Assembly: GCA_963930775.1 (NCBI GenBank)
Contig: OZ005692.1
Span: forward strand, 7,178,135-7,242,134
DNA length: 64,000 nucleotides
From: Cliona cf. orientalis
Taxonomy: Eukaryota > Porifera > Demospongiae > Clionaida > Clionaidae
Direction of reading: 5' to 3'
The translations under genes and the position numbers were made by a program. Positions 12,601-24,115 of this stretch are shown piece after piece. The number at the start of each line of letters is the position of its first letter. The first letter of the stretch is position 1. The notes below the pieces were generated by a model. The model was given only the letters and a program-made list of their open reading frames with translations, searched no databases and was not told the origin of the DNA.

Positions 12601-14494
12601 TGGATCAGTAGGGAGCATTTTATGGAGAAAACTTTTGCGGAATGTTATGCTGGTCCGCATAGATCGGTGTGATGCCTAAATTTCTGTGGGTGCACAACTA
12701 TAAAATTGTGAAAATTCGTGAATGTTTTACCCTTCAAAAGTTTCCCACTATATGGTACACAGTAATGCAAACTTACTTAGACTTTCCTCCATGAATACAC
12801 CATGGTAGATGGATGTTATCTGCCGCAGGGTGTTACTTGTGTTGCTATGGAGAGGTAGTTTACCCACATCAAAGTGTTGAGGATACCAAGAACACACTTG
12901 TAAAGCTGCAAACTGGAAGTATGCATCTTCAACTCTTCTACGGTCCAGCCTATGTCTGTCAATCAGCAAAACTTCATTCCTGTAAATCAAAATGTAACGC
13001 GTGATTTTAGGGTACACACCACACTTTGGGAACTTTTTGGTGTCGAAAAAAGTATAGTGGGTGTTCAAAAATCAAATGCAGGAATTAAGATACGAATATA
13101 CATCATATCCCCAGTAATTTGCCATGGTTATGAGGTACGCACATATGATGTAACATATGGTGTAATTAGGTAATCTATATTGTAATCTATGAGGTGCTTA
13201 CGACAAACTTCAAGGCCTTGATGGATGAGACTTGAGAATTAGTATTACAAGAAGAATATCTGATGCATGTATCCAGTGAAAACCTTACATACACATGTAT
13301 AGGCTGAATGCTACTTTCTCTGATAAGTACCCCTGGCCAAACTTCATACGTTCTCTTGGGTTACGTAATCCCATCAAACACTTGGGTACCCATCAAAGCT
13401 GCCAAATAAGAACCTATTGCTGCCAGGACTAGGTCCAAAACTTTGAATACTTAGCTAATCTTTATAGATGGGCACTGCCTTTGAATTAGCATGTCATGCT
13501 ACTGTATGTGTCCTAGCACAAAAATTTATTGTAGAAAAAAAATCCTATATGACATATTTAAACTGCTAGCTCAATTGATCATTGACTTGATGAATGGAAT
13601 TGGATATCACACGTGGCAATACAGGTGTCACCTAATAAATGACGATATTTGGGAAAGCGCCTTAAATTAGAGTGACCGAACAAACTGTGCAGTTCTCACT
13701 AAATTAAGGTGCATGGTGCCTTTATTAGTACATATATTAGAACATATATATATATAATTATATTGTTCTAATAAAGGCACCACCTGAATCAGTATTCAAT
13801 CCAGTAATCAGCAGTTTTACTTACCTACACTCTTTTCCAGATAGTGGCCAATCACATTTATTAATGTGGTTGTAAATGTTGGCACACTGCATAAAGCTCA
13901 GCTGACCTAGAAGGATTTCAGAATGAAATCGCTTGAGCAACGTCATGGAGAACACCGTTTCACGAGATGAGACAAAGTAAGGTAGGGCTTCCCAGTTGTT
14001 GGTAAAAATCACTTGTGATGCAGATTGACTCCCTCCTGTTGTATAGTAGCCATAGTACTGAGTGCAACCACAAGAACGATTAGTACAGTACTTATGGAAA
14101 TGAGAACCTGGCACAGATCCCATGGTATCATCGTATACAACAACAGGTGCTGGTCGATCTCTTCTTAGTTTGAGGTTTGCCGTACATAAAATGCACTTAT
14201 CTTCAATAGGCATGAGCACAACACCCAAAGGCTTCTTAAGTGGGCCACACATTCCCATGAGCTGCTTGTATAGTGAGCGATCTGATTGAAATGCGAGAGG
14301 ATCCAATTCTTGTAGATTTTCTGCTAATAGTTGTACTGTTTTGCAATCAAGGCACTTGTGTCCAATATTCTGAACAGCGAACTTGGTTACTAGTTCCCAA
14401 TAGTTGGGCACTTCCTTTGATAGTTGAGAAGAGCAAACAAGAGCCGTCGTAAAACAGAGACATCCTCAATATGTTGAGTAAAAGTAGCCAGCAT
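9687..14494 (-). CDS. KDZ-family transposase with cysteine clusters and chromo-like region
   Basis: Eight exons, right to left: 14494-13825, 12979-12777, 12196-11847, 11498-11275, 10975-10827, 10323-10189, 10126-9936, 9818-9687; all internal phases agree and the stop is TGA at 9687-9689. The N-terminal part has paired cysteines (CLDC, CILC, CTNRSCGC) of the CxC5/CxC6 type known from KDZ proteins. The third exon has CDQHGCG..CPNTPEF..FCTLH. Exon 11498-11275 looks chromodomain-like (VVWVSTSTVETTWE..LIEQYE). The catalytic part shows GTWPCGTIV, CYDDGCHLRKYA, HFKGHVDAWCHQHCDP and VDTEICEQLFSW. It should cut and join the element's ends in the nucleus. Near 14430 the first exon appears to change frame by one base (the ATG frame ends; EVPNYWELV is in another), so either an upstream splice or a frameshift exists there. 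It is divergent from the ATPase gene, sharing a 375-bp spacer. Confidence 0.82.
13140..13385. repeat. Dispersed repeat in transposase intron 1
   Basis: From GTGTAATTAGGTAATCTATA to GGTTACGTAATCCC this stretch matches 60350-60575 (shared TGTAATCTATGAGGT, the CTTGATGGA/CTCGATGGA block and ACGTAATCCC). It is an older copy inside the KDZ transposase intron. A separate small hairpin with 14-bp arms (GGTGCCTTTATTAG and its complement) follows at 13715-13781. Confidence 0.6.
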
Positions 14495-14869
14495 GACTAT
14501 AACTTGGTCTAACTTTAACAATGTAACACACTTGAATATCAGGTGAGGTTTCTAATGTGTAGGGGGCACTAAAAGGAGTACCAGGGGGAGCAAGACTGGT
14601 TTTGCAGGTTTAGGAATTAGCAGATGAAGTGTAAACCACTATGCAGGAGACAAGTGTGAATTTTCAGTCTATAATTTAGTTAACACTGCAGTGAAGCTAT
14701 CATATGCATGAATTGCTGTTATGGGATGCTAGTGGGTGGTACTCCTGTGCCATTCCCTTCCTCCTTTGGTCTTTTACTTCCTGGATATAACAATATTCAT
14801 AAAAGCCCAAGAAGCAAAAGCTGCTTTCTAGTAGAAACAGCAGTATTTTGGCATACGAAAAAGCTAAAT
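14495..14869. promoter_or_regulatory. Shared spacer between divergent transposon genes
   Basis: The transposase start (14494, -) and ATPase start (14870, +) lie head to head with 375 bp between them. Such a spacer must hold both promoters, presumably bidirectional (inference). I see no clear TATA box pair or other recognisable element in it. Confidence 0.4.
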
Positions 14870-17848
14870 ATGGCGAGCACCAGCCCTCATTCTGGAGACA
14901 GCAGGCAGATTGCAGCAGCTATCCAACTTCCTTCAAGGCTACGATGCTGTTGGGAATGTGACCTTGACTGGGAACTCATTCCTCCACATTTGAAACAAGT
15001 AGGATAAAAGCTATAATAGTTTATGTATTTTGGCTATAAGTGTTTAATAATAATACTTGTACTCAAACAGGCTTGCTATCAAGCAGCTAAATCAATCAGC
15101 ATGCCTCCCACTGCTGTTCTGGCAGGGTTGGTATTTATTACCAGCTACTCAATGTCACATTCTGTTGTGGAGGTGGAGGGCACGGACTGGCTTGAACCAG
15201 TGCTAGTATGGCTTTCAATCTGTATGCCTACAGGCTCAGGCAAGTCTGCCCTATGCAAGTATTTAAGGAAGCTTGTTCAGGAGACACGACTTCAGTGTGG
15301 TCAGGAGGAAGCACCATTTTGGATGCTCGATGATCAGTCTTTTGAGAAACTAGGAGAGCTCATGCAGGAAAACCATTGGAAGTTACTTGGATTATACGAT
15401 GAGCTTCCAATGTTTTTGTCCCAAATCAATGTGTGTAGGGGCCGTACACTTGCCGATTCACAGCAAGTAGCCATATTTCTCCAGCTCTATGGTGGTGATC
15501 AGTGGGTGCGAAGAACAGGTTAGTTCCAGTTATAATTTAAAGCTTGCTCAATAATATCATTATTTATTGATTGTTTAGTTTCTGGGGAAGCAAATTTCAC
15601 AATGACTCATACGGGACTTACAGTGGGAGGTTTCATTCAACCTGCCGTAGCTAGAGGGCTAATTGAGCATCCTTCCAACATTGAAAAAGGGCTGTGTCAG
15701 AGATTCCTTTGGATAGCTCCCAAGCCCAACCCTACCCTATTTGATGAACTTCAATGCATAGACAAAGACTTCACAACTGCTATTGGTGAGTCTTATATAC
15801 CAACGACTCATAGTATGTGTTGGGTAAATACTAAACCCACCCTATGCACCCACCCTATGCAGTATGTGCCATATGGACCACATGAGTGCATTATCCATGC
15901 AACACTGCTTGGGGTGGGTTAGCTGATTTGTATCCATATAAGGAATCTAGTTATAACAGCTGCAGAGCCTACAAGGTTCTAATTGACATGATAATTAACA
16001 GCATTAGTCAGTCAGTTCAATTTTATTTTCAAGCTGCATAAATTTTGGAAGCTGATTGGCACTATGATTATTTCTAGTAAACCTGATGGCAGTACAATGG
16101 AAACCAAGCAAAGAAAGAAAGAAGTGGATCATTAAGCGTCCTTGTGAAGTATTTCAACAGAAATATGACAAAATTACCCATCAGCTTGCTCAAATTTCTT
16201 GTATGGATGACTTGCTATCAGGTACTCTAATTTGAAAGGATATCTCAGAGTTTATTTCTGGGGACCTGGGAGTGCTTTTGTCTCACCCTTGGAACTTGGC
16301 TTTCCCTATTGTTTAATATGGGATTGCCCCCCCTGAACTTTTCTTCTATGTACTTCTTTTCTTCTGAAATAAACCTTATAGGAGATGATTGTGTATGTTC
16401 TGACTACAGGATAGGTGCTAATGACATTATAATATTGTAGGCCACCAAGGGTGTTAATTAGCCATTGGATGCAGCTTTCTCTTTCACAGCTGAGCACTCA
16501 CATGCCAGCCCCTTTCCCACATTCTTAAATCCCACTGTGCACATGACAACACTTACGCAATTGCAGGTATGCTGTCAAAGGCAAAGGGTCAAATCCTTCG
16601 AATTGGAGCAACGTTACATGTTTTATTCCACTGGGAAACACCACACTCTATCCCCAATAACATTAGTGTTGATGCACTGAAAGCTGCAATTAATTTTGTA
16701 GACCTGAGCATCCAACATGCAGCTTACCTCGCTGGTAGAGGTGATGTGGAAAAGGCAATTCGATCAACTCATGAAAGTTTAACACTAGGTAAACACTTGA
16801 AATTTATCAGTATAATTATATTGATAACTCACATGTATTTCATAAATGTCATGATGCTGTAATCTAACTTTAGCTCAACCAGGTGAAGGAGACAAGTCTG
16901 CATAAGCATATTCGAGTGCAGCATTGTCCCTGACCTTACCAGGACAAGTACTGAATATGAGTGCACTTGTATATCAGAAAAAGTTTAGATATGCTGGAAA
17001 TAAGGTTGGAGGACTGCGTGGGTGGGAAATGTTACAAAGTGCTGGTCTAGGTGAGATCCATGAACGGAAAGCTGCAAGAGGAACAGACAAGGTATTCAGG
17101 CAAGGTCTTCAAAGCTGGCTGATTCCCTTGAGCCACCATTCATATATTAATAAGAAATGCTATAATCTGCTATTTTGTCCATTGACCTCTGGTAAAAAAT
17201 AATACATACAACTACTAATAGTTCAGGAGGTGTTAGAGTAGCATGTTCATTTCATAGAAATACAATGCTCCTTTGTTGTCACCCTCCCTTAGGTTGTCAT
17301 TTTTTACAATAGCTCTCTCCCCTTCCACCACCCCACCCCCCCCCCCCCCCCCCCCCCATGAGTGGGACGAGAGTTTCACTAATGCCCCACATATTGTATA
17401 TACAGTAGTGTCCTGGGCAAGCGCTACTTATTCTTATTTTCATACAAACCACAACCCACAACAAACTTAATAGCTTTATGAGTTTAAGAAGAAGGAAATT
17501 CCTGACTCGCCTGGAGAAAAGGAGGCAATGACGAAGAAGCTGTCACAGTTCAGAGTCTCCCTCACGCAATACAGGACAGCTTATATGATGGAAAATGTCA
17601 CCATGTAAGCAAAATCTATCAAAAAATACCATGCACAGTCTATAATATGATTTCATATAATATTATATACAATTAAATTTTAATATTATAGGGAAAGTAT
17701 AACATCACGTAAGAGTAAGAAGGTACAATCCCCACCCCGTCACTCACCACGTCTTGCTACTAAAGCCAGTACGAAACGACCAACAGATCAAGAAGATGGT
17801 ACTCCCTCCCGTAAGCAACTTTGCTTTGGTGGTGACTCAGAAAAGTAG
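14870..17848 (+). CDS. DUF3987-like P-loop ATPase carried by the KDZ element
   Basis: Eight exons: 14870-14998, 15071-15518, 15579-15785, 16078-16221, 16567-16788, 16922-17091, 17474-17604, 17692-17848; phases agree and give 535 aa ending in TAG. A short N-terminal part has Cys pairs (CCWEC). Walker A is MPTGSGKSAL at about residue 90 and a Walker-B-like LLGLYDELPMFL follows. The layout (two-strand core, then GGFIQP..RFLW, then a helical C-terminal domain with ILRIGATLHVL) resembles DUF3987 primase/helicase-associated ATPases. The tail is basic, with PPRHSPRLATK, suited to DNA or nuclear localisation. Acceptor 16921 was chosen because the earlier one (16872) leads to an in-frame stop. The role in transposition is unknown; helping replication or strand handling is a guess. 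Confidence 0.68.
17335..17358. repeat. Poly-C tract in ATPase intron
   Basis: An almost pure C run in intron 6 of the ATPase gene, one of at least six homopolymer G/C runs in the window. Confidence 0.9.
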
Positions 17849-18204
17849 AAATAATATTTTGTATTTGAGCACTGTCAGCCATTCCTCCGCTTAAAACACC
17901 CTATAATCACTTATTCAAACATACTGTACTCAATTAAATTTGTGCATCAAAAATTGAATTGAGCACTATGATTCATGCTTTCTTTATACATGTATGTCAC
18001 AATTTCATATTTTAATTAATGCTAACTTTGAGTTTGATATCTACCCTTGAACACTGACATTCAAAGACCAAAATTAATTGGCTATGTACTGATTCTACAT
18101 AGAAGTATGGTATATTATAGTATGTGTACATGTATTCATACACACGTATGTAGTAAGTGTGGTACACATCGAGTCCTCATACAATGTACGTGACATTCAA
18201 ACGT

Positions 18205-19905
18205 GTATACTCTGAGTCCCAGTATGATCCTGGGATCGGCATAGTATCCCGGGTATCCCGAGATACTTTTCCAAGGAGGTAGGCTATGACATACATACAT
18301 ACATACATACTTATATGTATGAGTCCCAGTACGATCCTGGGATCGGCACAGTATCCCGGGTATCCCGAGATACTCTTCCAAGGGGGTAGGCTATAAGTCC
18401 CAGTATCATCCTGGGATTGGCACAGTATCCCGGGTATCCCGAGATACTTTTCCATGGGGGTAGGCTATGACATACATATACATACTTACATGTGTGTATG
18501 TATCAATGTGTATACATTGAGTCCCAGTACGATCCTGGGATCGGCACAGTATCCCGGGTATCCCGAGATACTTTTCCATGGGGGTAGGCTATGACATACA
18601 TACATACTTACATGTGTATGTACCAATATGTATACATTGAGTCCCAGTACGATCCTGGGATCGGCGCAGTATCCCGGGTATCCCGAGATACTTTTCCATG
18701 GGGGTAGGCTATGACATACATACATACTTACATGTGTATGTACCAATATGTATACATTGAGTCCCAGTACGATCCTGGGATCGGCGCAGTATCCCGGGTA
18801 TCCCGAGATACTTTTCCATGGGGGTAGGCTATGACATACATACATGTATATACATACATACATACATACTTGCATGTATGAGTCCCAGTACGATCCTGGG
18901 ATCAGCACAGTATCCCGGGTATCCCGAGATACTTTTCCATGGGGGTAGGCTATGACATACATACATGTATATACATACATACATACATACTTGCATGTAT
19001 GAGTCCCAGTACGATCCTGGGATCGGCATAGTATCCTGGGTATCTCGAGATACTTTTCCATGGGGGTAGGCTATGAGTCCCAGTGTCATCCTAGGATTGG
19101 CACAGTATCCCGGGTATCCCGAGATACTTTTCCATGGGGGTAGGCTATGACATACATACATACTTACATGTGTATGTACCAATATGTATACATTGAGTCC
19201 CAGTACGATCCTGGGATCGGCGCAGTATCCCGGGTATCCCGAGATACTTTTCCATGGGGGTAGGCTATGACATACATACATACTTACATGTGTATGTACC
19301 AATGTGTATACATTGAGTCCCAGTACGATCCTGGGATTGGCACAGTATCCCGGGTATCCTGAGATACTATTCCATGGGGGTAGGCTATGACATACATACA
19401 TGTATATACATACATACATACATACTTGCATGTATGAGTCCCAGTACGATCCTGGGATCGGCATAGTATCCTGGGTATCCCGAGATACTTTTCCATGGGG
19501 GTAGGCTATGACATACATATACATACTTACATGTGTATGTATCAATGTGTATACATTGAGTCCCAGTACGATCCTGGGATCGGCACAGTATCCCGGGTAT
19601 CTCGAGATACTTTTCCATGGGGGTAGGCTATGAGTCCCAGTGTCATCCTAGGATTGGCACAGTATCCCGGGTATCCCGAGATACTTTTCCATGGGGGTAG
19701 GCTATGACATACATACATACTTACATGTGTATGTACCAATGTGTATACATTGAGTCCCAGTACGATCCTGGGATTGGCACAGTATCCCGGGTATCCTGAG
19801 ATACTATTCCATGGGGGTATGCTGTGATATACATAAATACATACATACATACATACTTACATGTATGAGTCCCAGTATGATCCTGGGATCGGCACAATAG
19901 GCTGT
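18205..19905 (-). repeat. Right subterminal minisatellite array (inverted)
   Basis: The same units as 8395-9500 read in the opposite direction: GAGTCCCAGTACGATCCTGG, GTATCCCGGGTATCCCGAGA and CATACATACATACTTACATG repeat about 13 times with several unit-length variants. With the left array it forms a giant inverted repeat enclosing both transposon genes. It probably contains binding sites for the transposase (inference). Confidence 0.95.
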
Positions 19906-20076
19906 GTGTACTGGTATGCAGGAAGCAATAGTCTACACCACCCAAATATTTAATGCATTGTCCCTGTATACTTATTGCACTGGTTCAGTGCCATAGGAAG
20001 TGTACTAATACGTATACAGTAACTTTGACATTCTAAGAATACTGTAGAATCTCCACGGCACCCCTGGACAACCCTG

Positions 20077-20232
20077 TTCTGCTGTGGCTTTAATAAGAAC
20101 GAGGCCACTGCTTTGTAGACATCGTAGTGCGAATGATACAGCGCTTTTAAAGTTGTCTGTCTCAAGACTGACTTGACTTCCATCACATGAAGGACCTTCA
20201 ATCGCTTCGTCGTCTGCTCCAGTAGCCATCAC
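20077..20232 (-). pseudogene. RecQ-like helicase, N-terminal piece
   Basis: Reads leftwards from the ATG at 20232 (MMATGADDEAIEG.., then SAVSFALRCLQSSGL) up to the target duplication of the inner element. The start of the next piece is at 8268. The frame leading into LLKPQQ is shifted by one against the upstream part, so the fragment is probably already decayed. It begins about 170 bp inside the right end of the outer transposon, as a gene transcribed inward would. Confidence 0.55.
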
Positions 20233-20545
20233 ACGCAGTTAGTCTTGCGGTACCCGTCCTTTGTGATCGACCTAGCGCGCGTGTGGCGCGCCTATTGGAA
20301 AATAATAGCGCAAGCAGCTTGGACGTGACGTCACAGCATCTACGTGATACGGAAAGTGTACGGATGGTATACAGTAATCCCGGAATGCTGGGATTATTTT
20401 GCGCATGCGCGCGCAGTCAGTACCAGGCTCTCTCCTCCCCCTTTCCTTCCGAGAGCCTGGGAACGAGGCTAGTTGCTGACATTCTGTGAGTGATGGCTGT
20501 ATGGACTTCACAGTTGAAGTTACTGTCTCTTCATCTACATATAAG

Positions 20546-20684
20546 TTAGACACTGAAGCCAAGGGATCTACTGGATTTAGAATACTGAAGACACTGATAT
20601 AAAATCCCGAAGGCGAAGCCTGAGGGTTTTATAAGTGTCTGAAGTATTCTAAAGACTGTAGATCCCATTGGCTGAAGTATCTAA
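20546..20684. repeat. Palindromic foldback element
   Basis: Runs from TTAGACACTGAAGCC to GGCTGAAGTATCTAA; the arms carry GGGATCTAC and GAATACTGAAGACAC with their complements, around CCCGAAGGCGAAGCC. It lies at the acceptor side of the stalk exon of receptor copy 1 and probably removed that splice site. Confidence 0.7.
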
Positions 20685-21785
20685 CTTATTTAGACTCTAG
20701 CATGAGGTTGCTAAGTAACATGATGCAAGTTGTTGCCCTAGGTATCAAAAACTGGGTTTCTAAGTTGTAAGTATTCTAAGTTGTAAGCTTTCTAAGTTGT
20801 AGGCTTACTAAGTGACTTAGATACTTGATTCCAACCAATCAAATGACAGAATTTGTTACAACTAGAGTCTAAATAATTATACAAGTGTTAATCATAATTG
20901 TATAATCATGATACATGCTGCAGGGGCAACAATTTCATGCAATTATTATTATTAACCCAGCTACTGTTGCAGGCTTTCGGTGATAAAGCTCCGGCCTCTA
21001 TGTAATCATTAGCAGGCAACAAAAACTTAAATTTTTACTGTTGACAGCAGATGGCAAAATTATTGGTGAGAATTTCCAGTATAAAGTTGCATGTGCATAC
21101 CTATGATATTCAGTGTAATAGCAACTTCACGATCTGGTTGCACCTCTTCTTTTGTATTGGTATTTGGATTTGTGACAAACAGCATACACTGATAGTCAGA
21201 GCTTGAATCATTCAAATCGACCGGGTGTATTACCAATAAATAGACACTGTCAAGATCCAATCTGGAGTCAGAGTTGCCATTCTGTGGTCCAGGCATGATG
21301 ATGCATGGTTTGATTATTTGCTCTGATTATTTCGATACCATCTTTCATCCAGATTATCGAATAATACTGTGAGAGTGTTCCGGGTTGGATTGGGCATGGG
21401 AGGATAGTGGTCTCACCAACTCTTGCAGTGAAGGCTGTTTGAACAGATCAGGGCACTGGGATGATGGTTTGGAGTGCTGCATGTGGAATCATTGATCATA
21501 GACTATAACTACAGTTAATCATTACACATTCAATGCATGAATTATTATTATTAACTTTTCCGCAGTTCTAGAATAATACAAAACAGGCGATTGAGAATTA
21601 ATTAGCTTTAATTATTATCAACCCCGCCATCAGTCAGGCCATGACTGGAAACGACTCCTTGGAGGGCCTCGGCCACGGCTTGCAGCTAGTCGCAGTTGAG
21701 TCACACCATCACTGAGATTGAGAAGTGAAGAGGCCAGGTTTGAACTAGTTCCTAGGATGTATACCACCTATCCTACACTCTGCTG

Positions 21786-21873
21786 CCATCAGGGCTTAGT
21801 AACTCAGTTGGTAAGACTGTCTGGCTAGAATTCAGAAGATCCTGGGTTCAAATCCCGGCTTAATCCTGAGATT
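21786..21873 (+). repeat. tRNA-derived SINE-like sequence
   Basis: Contains a tRNA-like A box (TAACTCAGTTGG), a five-pair anticodon-type stem with a seven-base loop (TCTGG..TCAGA) and a T arm with CTGGG-TTCAAAT-CCCGG, followed by a T-rich stretch. The acceptor arms do not pair well, so it is a tRNA relic or SINE head, not a working tRNA. Confidence 0.55.
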
Positions 21874-22547
21874 TTTTTTCTCTTCCTTCATGCCTGTTTC
21901 AACCAGGCTTATGGTAATTAGCCTTTAATTATCAATATTATACGAGATATATACTTATTGGTAATGCTCCACCATACAAGACTTAGTGCTGTAGTCTCAT
22001 ATATCCAGGCCATGCATCCCATGCGTGCAACGTTGAAAAACACAGGATGGCCCGGATACGAGGCTATTATAATAGTGCTGTTCCTGTACTACCCATGGCC
22101 AGCCCGCAGTAATTTAATCAGTGTACAGGAATAGCAAAGCCGCGAGTAGAATTGCGAAACAAACATTGAACTAGCTTGGCAGCAATCACTACTTATCCAT
22201 TAACATACTTAGTCTAATGACCCTCTATCACCTCTAACTATCCCACAATTGGGAAATTACGTTGCTATGGTAACTGGTACCTATGGAGAATTAATGGTAC
22301 CGGTTTTAGTGATATTGATACTGTTACCATAGACCGTATAGTAGCTAACATACTGTTAGTATCAAGCTGGTTATTTACTGAACTTACATGTTAAGGTAAG
22401 CGGGGTGCTTTCTCTTACGATGGCTTCATTTTCCTCAATGACTAATCTGCCACCATATATATAGACACCTTCAAGGTTACGAGTAAGATTGAATTTAACA
22501 CGTGCACGTCTGAGTACTTGTACATCAGATTCTGCTATTGCTGTTAA

Positions 22548-23720
22548 TCCTTGCAGCTGGCTATAAAAATTAATATCTTCATGCGTGCATGTTGTTCTTT
22601 CCTGCACCTACGATGTAGATCAAAGCTTCAAATATTGCAATTTTGCAGCCATCTGTGAAAGTTTTCTTCATGAAATTTTAGGTATGCTGTATGCATCGAT
22701 CTATGTGATCAGATGAAAGTTTTCTCCTCAAAATGCTCCCTTCCTACCAACCCACGAAAGGTTTCTCACTCAAAAATTTCCTGCTATACACCAATAATAG
22801 TAAACAATGGTCATTATGATGGTACCCGTATATGCTGTGCATACGTGATTCGACAACAGCTGGGTACCATCAGGGACTATGGTACCATACTAATTACGCC
22901 TGAACCTTATAACCCATATTTATCATGCTTGTACCTGCGCAGGTATGCACCAACTCTGCTTATATCTACCATACGCTGGTGCACGGTGAACTGCAAATTG
23001 AACAATGAAGCCAGTTTTGTATATTATACTGAGAGAGAGAGAGAGTCGGGCACTAGTAAGTTTATGACAAACTACACCAGTTTCTTGCAAATAATAAACC
23101 AGCCATATTATCATATATTTCGTGGGTTGGTAGGAAGGGAGCATTTTGAGGAGAAAACTTTCATCTGATCACATAGATCGATGCATACAGCATACCTAAA
23201 ATTTCATGAAGAAAACTTTCATAGATGGCTGCAAAATTGCAATATTTGGGTGTACAGCTGTAGGGTAGTACATGCACATGTACATGACATTGTGTATACA
23301 GTATGTATCTACATGTATATACAATGTACACATGTACATGTACATTTCTGTTGCCTATAGATGTTATATATTATGCAGCAGCTACCGTCAGGGAAATAAA
23401 CATTTGCTCAAAAGAATTTATACCAATCAATGAGCTTTAGATCTATTATGTACACGCCAGAATGCACCCAGCTTCGCTTTGCCAAATGCCCACTTCCCTA
23501 TTTTAGCAAAGAATTGACGCTGAGGGATGCAGGTTTATCCATCGACATGCCTGGCTAATTGCATTGGGAACTCAAACTGGCACTATCGCTAATGTGTTGT
23601 TGTATGTGTTTTTTCCCCGTCTGTTGAAAATTACCCCATGTGCTGCTTTCAATTACCACCACTTCTCTATATAGCCATGGAGCAGCTGCCTCCAACTGTA
23701 TATGTAAATTGATATACATA
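22548..23720. mobile_element. 1.17-kb insertion in Ig1 exon of receptor copy 1
   Basis: Flanked by CTGTTAA direct repeats (22541-22547, 23721-23727), with receptor exon sequence continuing on both sides. Inside, decayed halves of the TACCGTATAGCGGG-type MITE lie in opposite directions (about 22625-22790 and 23112-23253), giving a long internal inverted repeat. No terminal repeats are obvious at the outer ends. Confidence 0.65.
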
Positions 23721-24115
23721 CTGTTAAATCCGGATCGTATGCTGAAGTTCTGTTCAGCCAAACCTTTGTTTGATTGACATCCTGAGGTTCTTGCATCATG
23801 ACATTGTAGTGAAATGGAGCCACTCACTTGTCAAATTGTCATCAATGTTCCAAGAGTAAGTGGAAACTGTTTTTTTTTATTGTTGCTGTTGTTGCTGTTC
23901 TTTTGACTATCTGGATAATAAAAAATGAGAAATTTAGTTGTTATTAGTGTTCTAAGAATTAATTCGTTTTTATTTACTCTCTGAGTCATAATAATTGTTA
24001 CCCCATGCACATGCACATGTATTACTTCCCTAAAATTAATTCTTCCACAATAATTGAACTATAACTGATTGCTTTGTATATATATCCTACGTAGCAGAGG
24101 ACTAGAGCTGATATC

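Larger units (their letters stand above)
8269..20076. mobile_element. KDZ/Zisupton-like DNA transposon, 11.8 kb, apparently intact
   Basis: Bounded by TTCTGCTG direct repeats (8261-8268, 20077-20084), an 8-bp target duplication, which is the length I recall for Zisupton elements. The terminal inverted repeats are about 54 bp and match at 45 of 54 positions, sharing the core TTCTTAGAATGTCAAAG. Inside each end is an array of about 124-bp repeats in opposite orientation (8395-9500 and 18205-19905). Between the arrays two genes diverge: a KDZ transposase (-) and a P-loop ATPase (+). Precise duplication ends, agreeing exon phases in both genes and good array identity point to a fairly recent insertion. 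It lies within the helicase remnant of the outer transposon. Confidence 0.82.
6421..20471. mobile_element. Outer transposon, TAGCCTCG ends, 9-bp TSD (holds the KDZ element)
   Basis: The first 71 bases (6421-6491) and last 71 bases (20401-20471) are perfect inverted repeats starting TAGCCTCGTTCCCAGG. They are flanked by GTTGCTGAC at 6412-6420 and 20472-20480; because the bases next to it are palindromic, a 7-bp duplication is the alternative reading. Removing the inner element (8269-20076) plus one 8-bp duplication leaves about 2.2 kb, made of the 5' part of a ZAD zinc-finger gene (+) and of a RecQ-like helicase gene (-) facing each other. The middle of both genes is missing, so this is an internal-deletion, non-autonomous derivative. 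Smaller relatives with the same ends and 9-bp duplications are at 51099-51429, 54742-55069 and 58785-58877. Confidence 0.85.
6278..23840 (-). pseudogene. Two-Ig receptor gene, copy 1, transposon-disrupted
   Basis: Remains of a type I membrane receptor like the intact copy at 43819-45478. Reading right to left: Ig1 exon pieces 23721-23835 and 22383-22547, Ig2 exon about 21098-21485, stalk 20481-20545, membrane helix and tail 6278-6420. It is broken several ways. A 1173-bp insertion (22548-23720) splits Ig1; the second Ig1 cysteine context is altered (VYIYGG where copy 3 has VYTCG). Ig2 has an in-frame stop just after IIPVP and a later frameshift. The stalk/membrane exon is split by the nested transposons at 6421-20471, with GTTGCTGAC repeated on both sides. 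It was a probable cell-surface recognition or adhesion protein (inference from the family). Confidence 0.8.

Noticed and set aside
18136-19945. Open frames up to 238 codons in 18.1-19.9 kb
   Set aside because: Same reason: repeat-derived periodic peptides on the inverted array.
21786-21873. Functional tRNA gene
   Set aside because: A box, anticodon-type stem and T arm are present, but the acceptor stem does not pair and the anticodon would conflict with the lack of a long variable arm.
22713-23168. 151-codon plus-strand frame
   Set aside because: It covers MITE halves and a GAGA run in the 1.17-kb insertion and has no recognisable domain.
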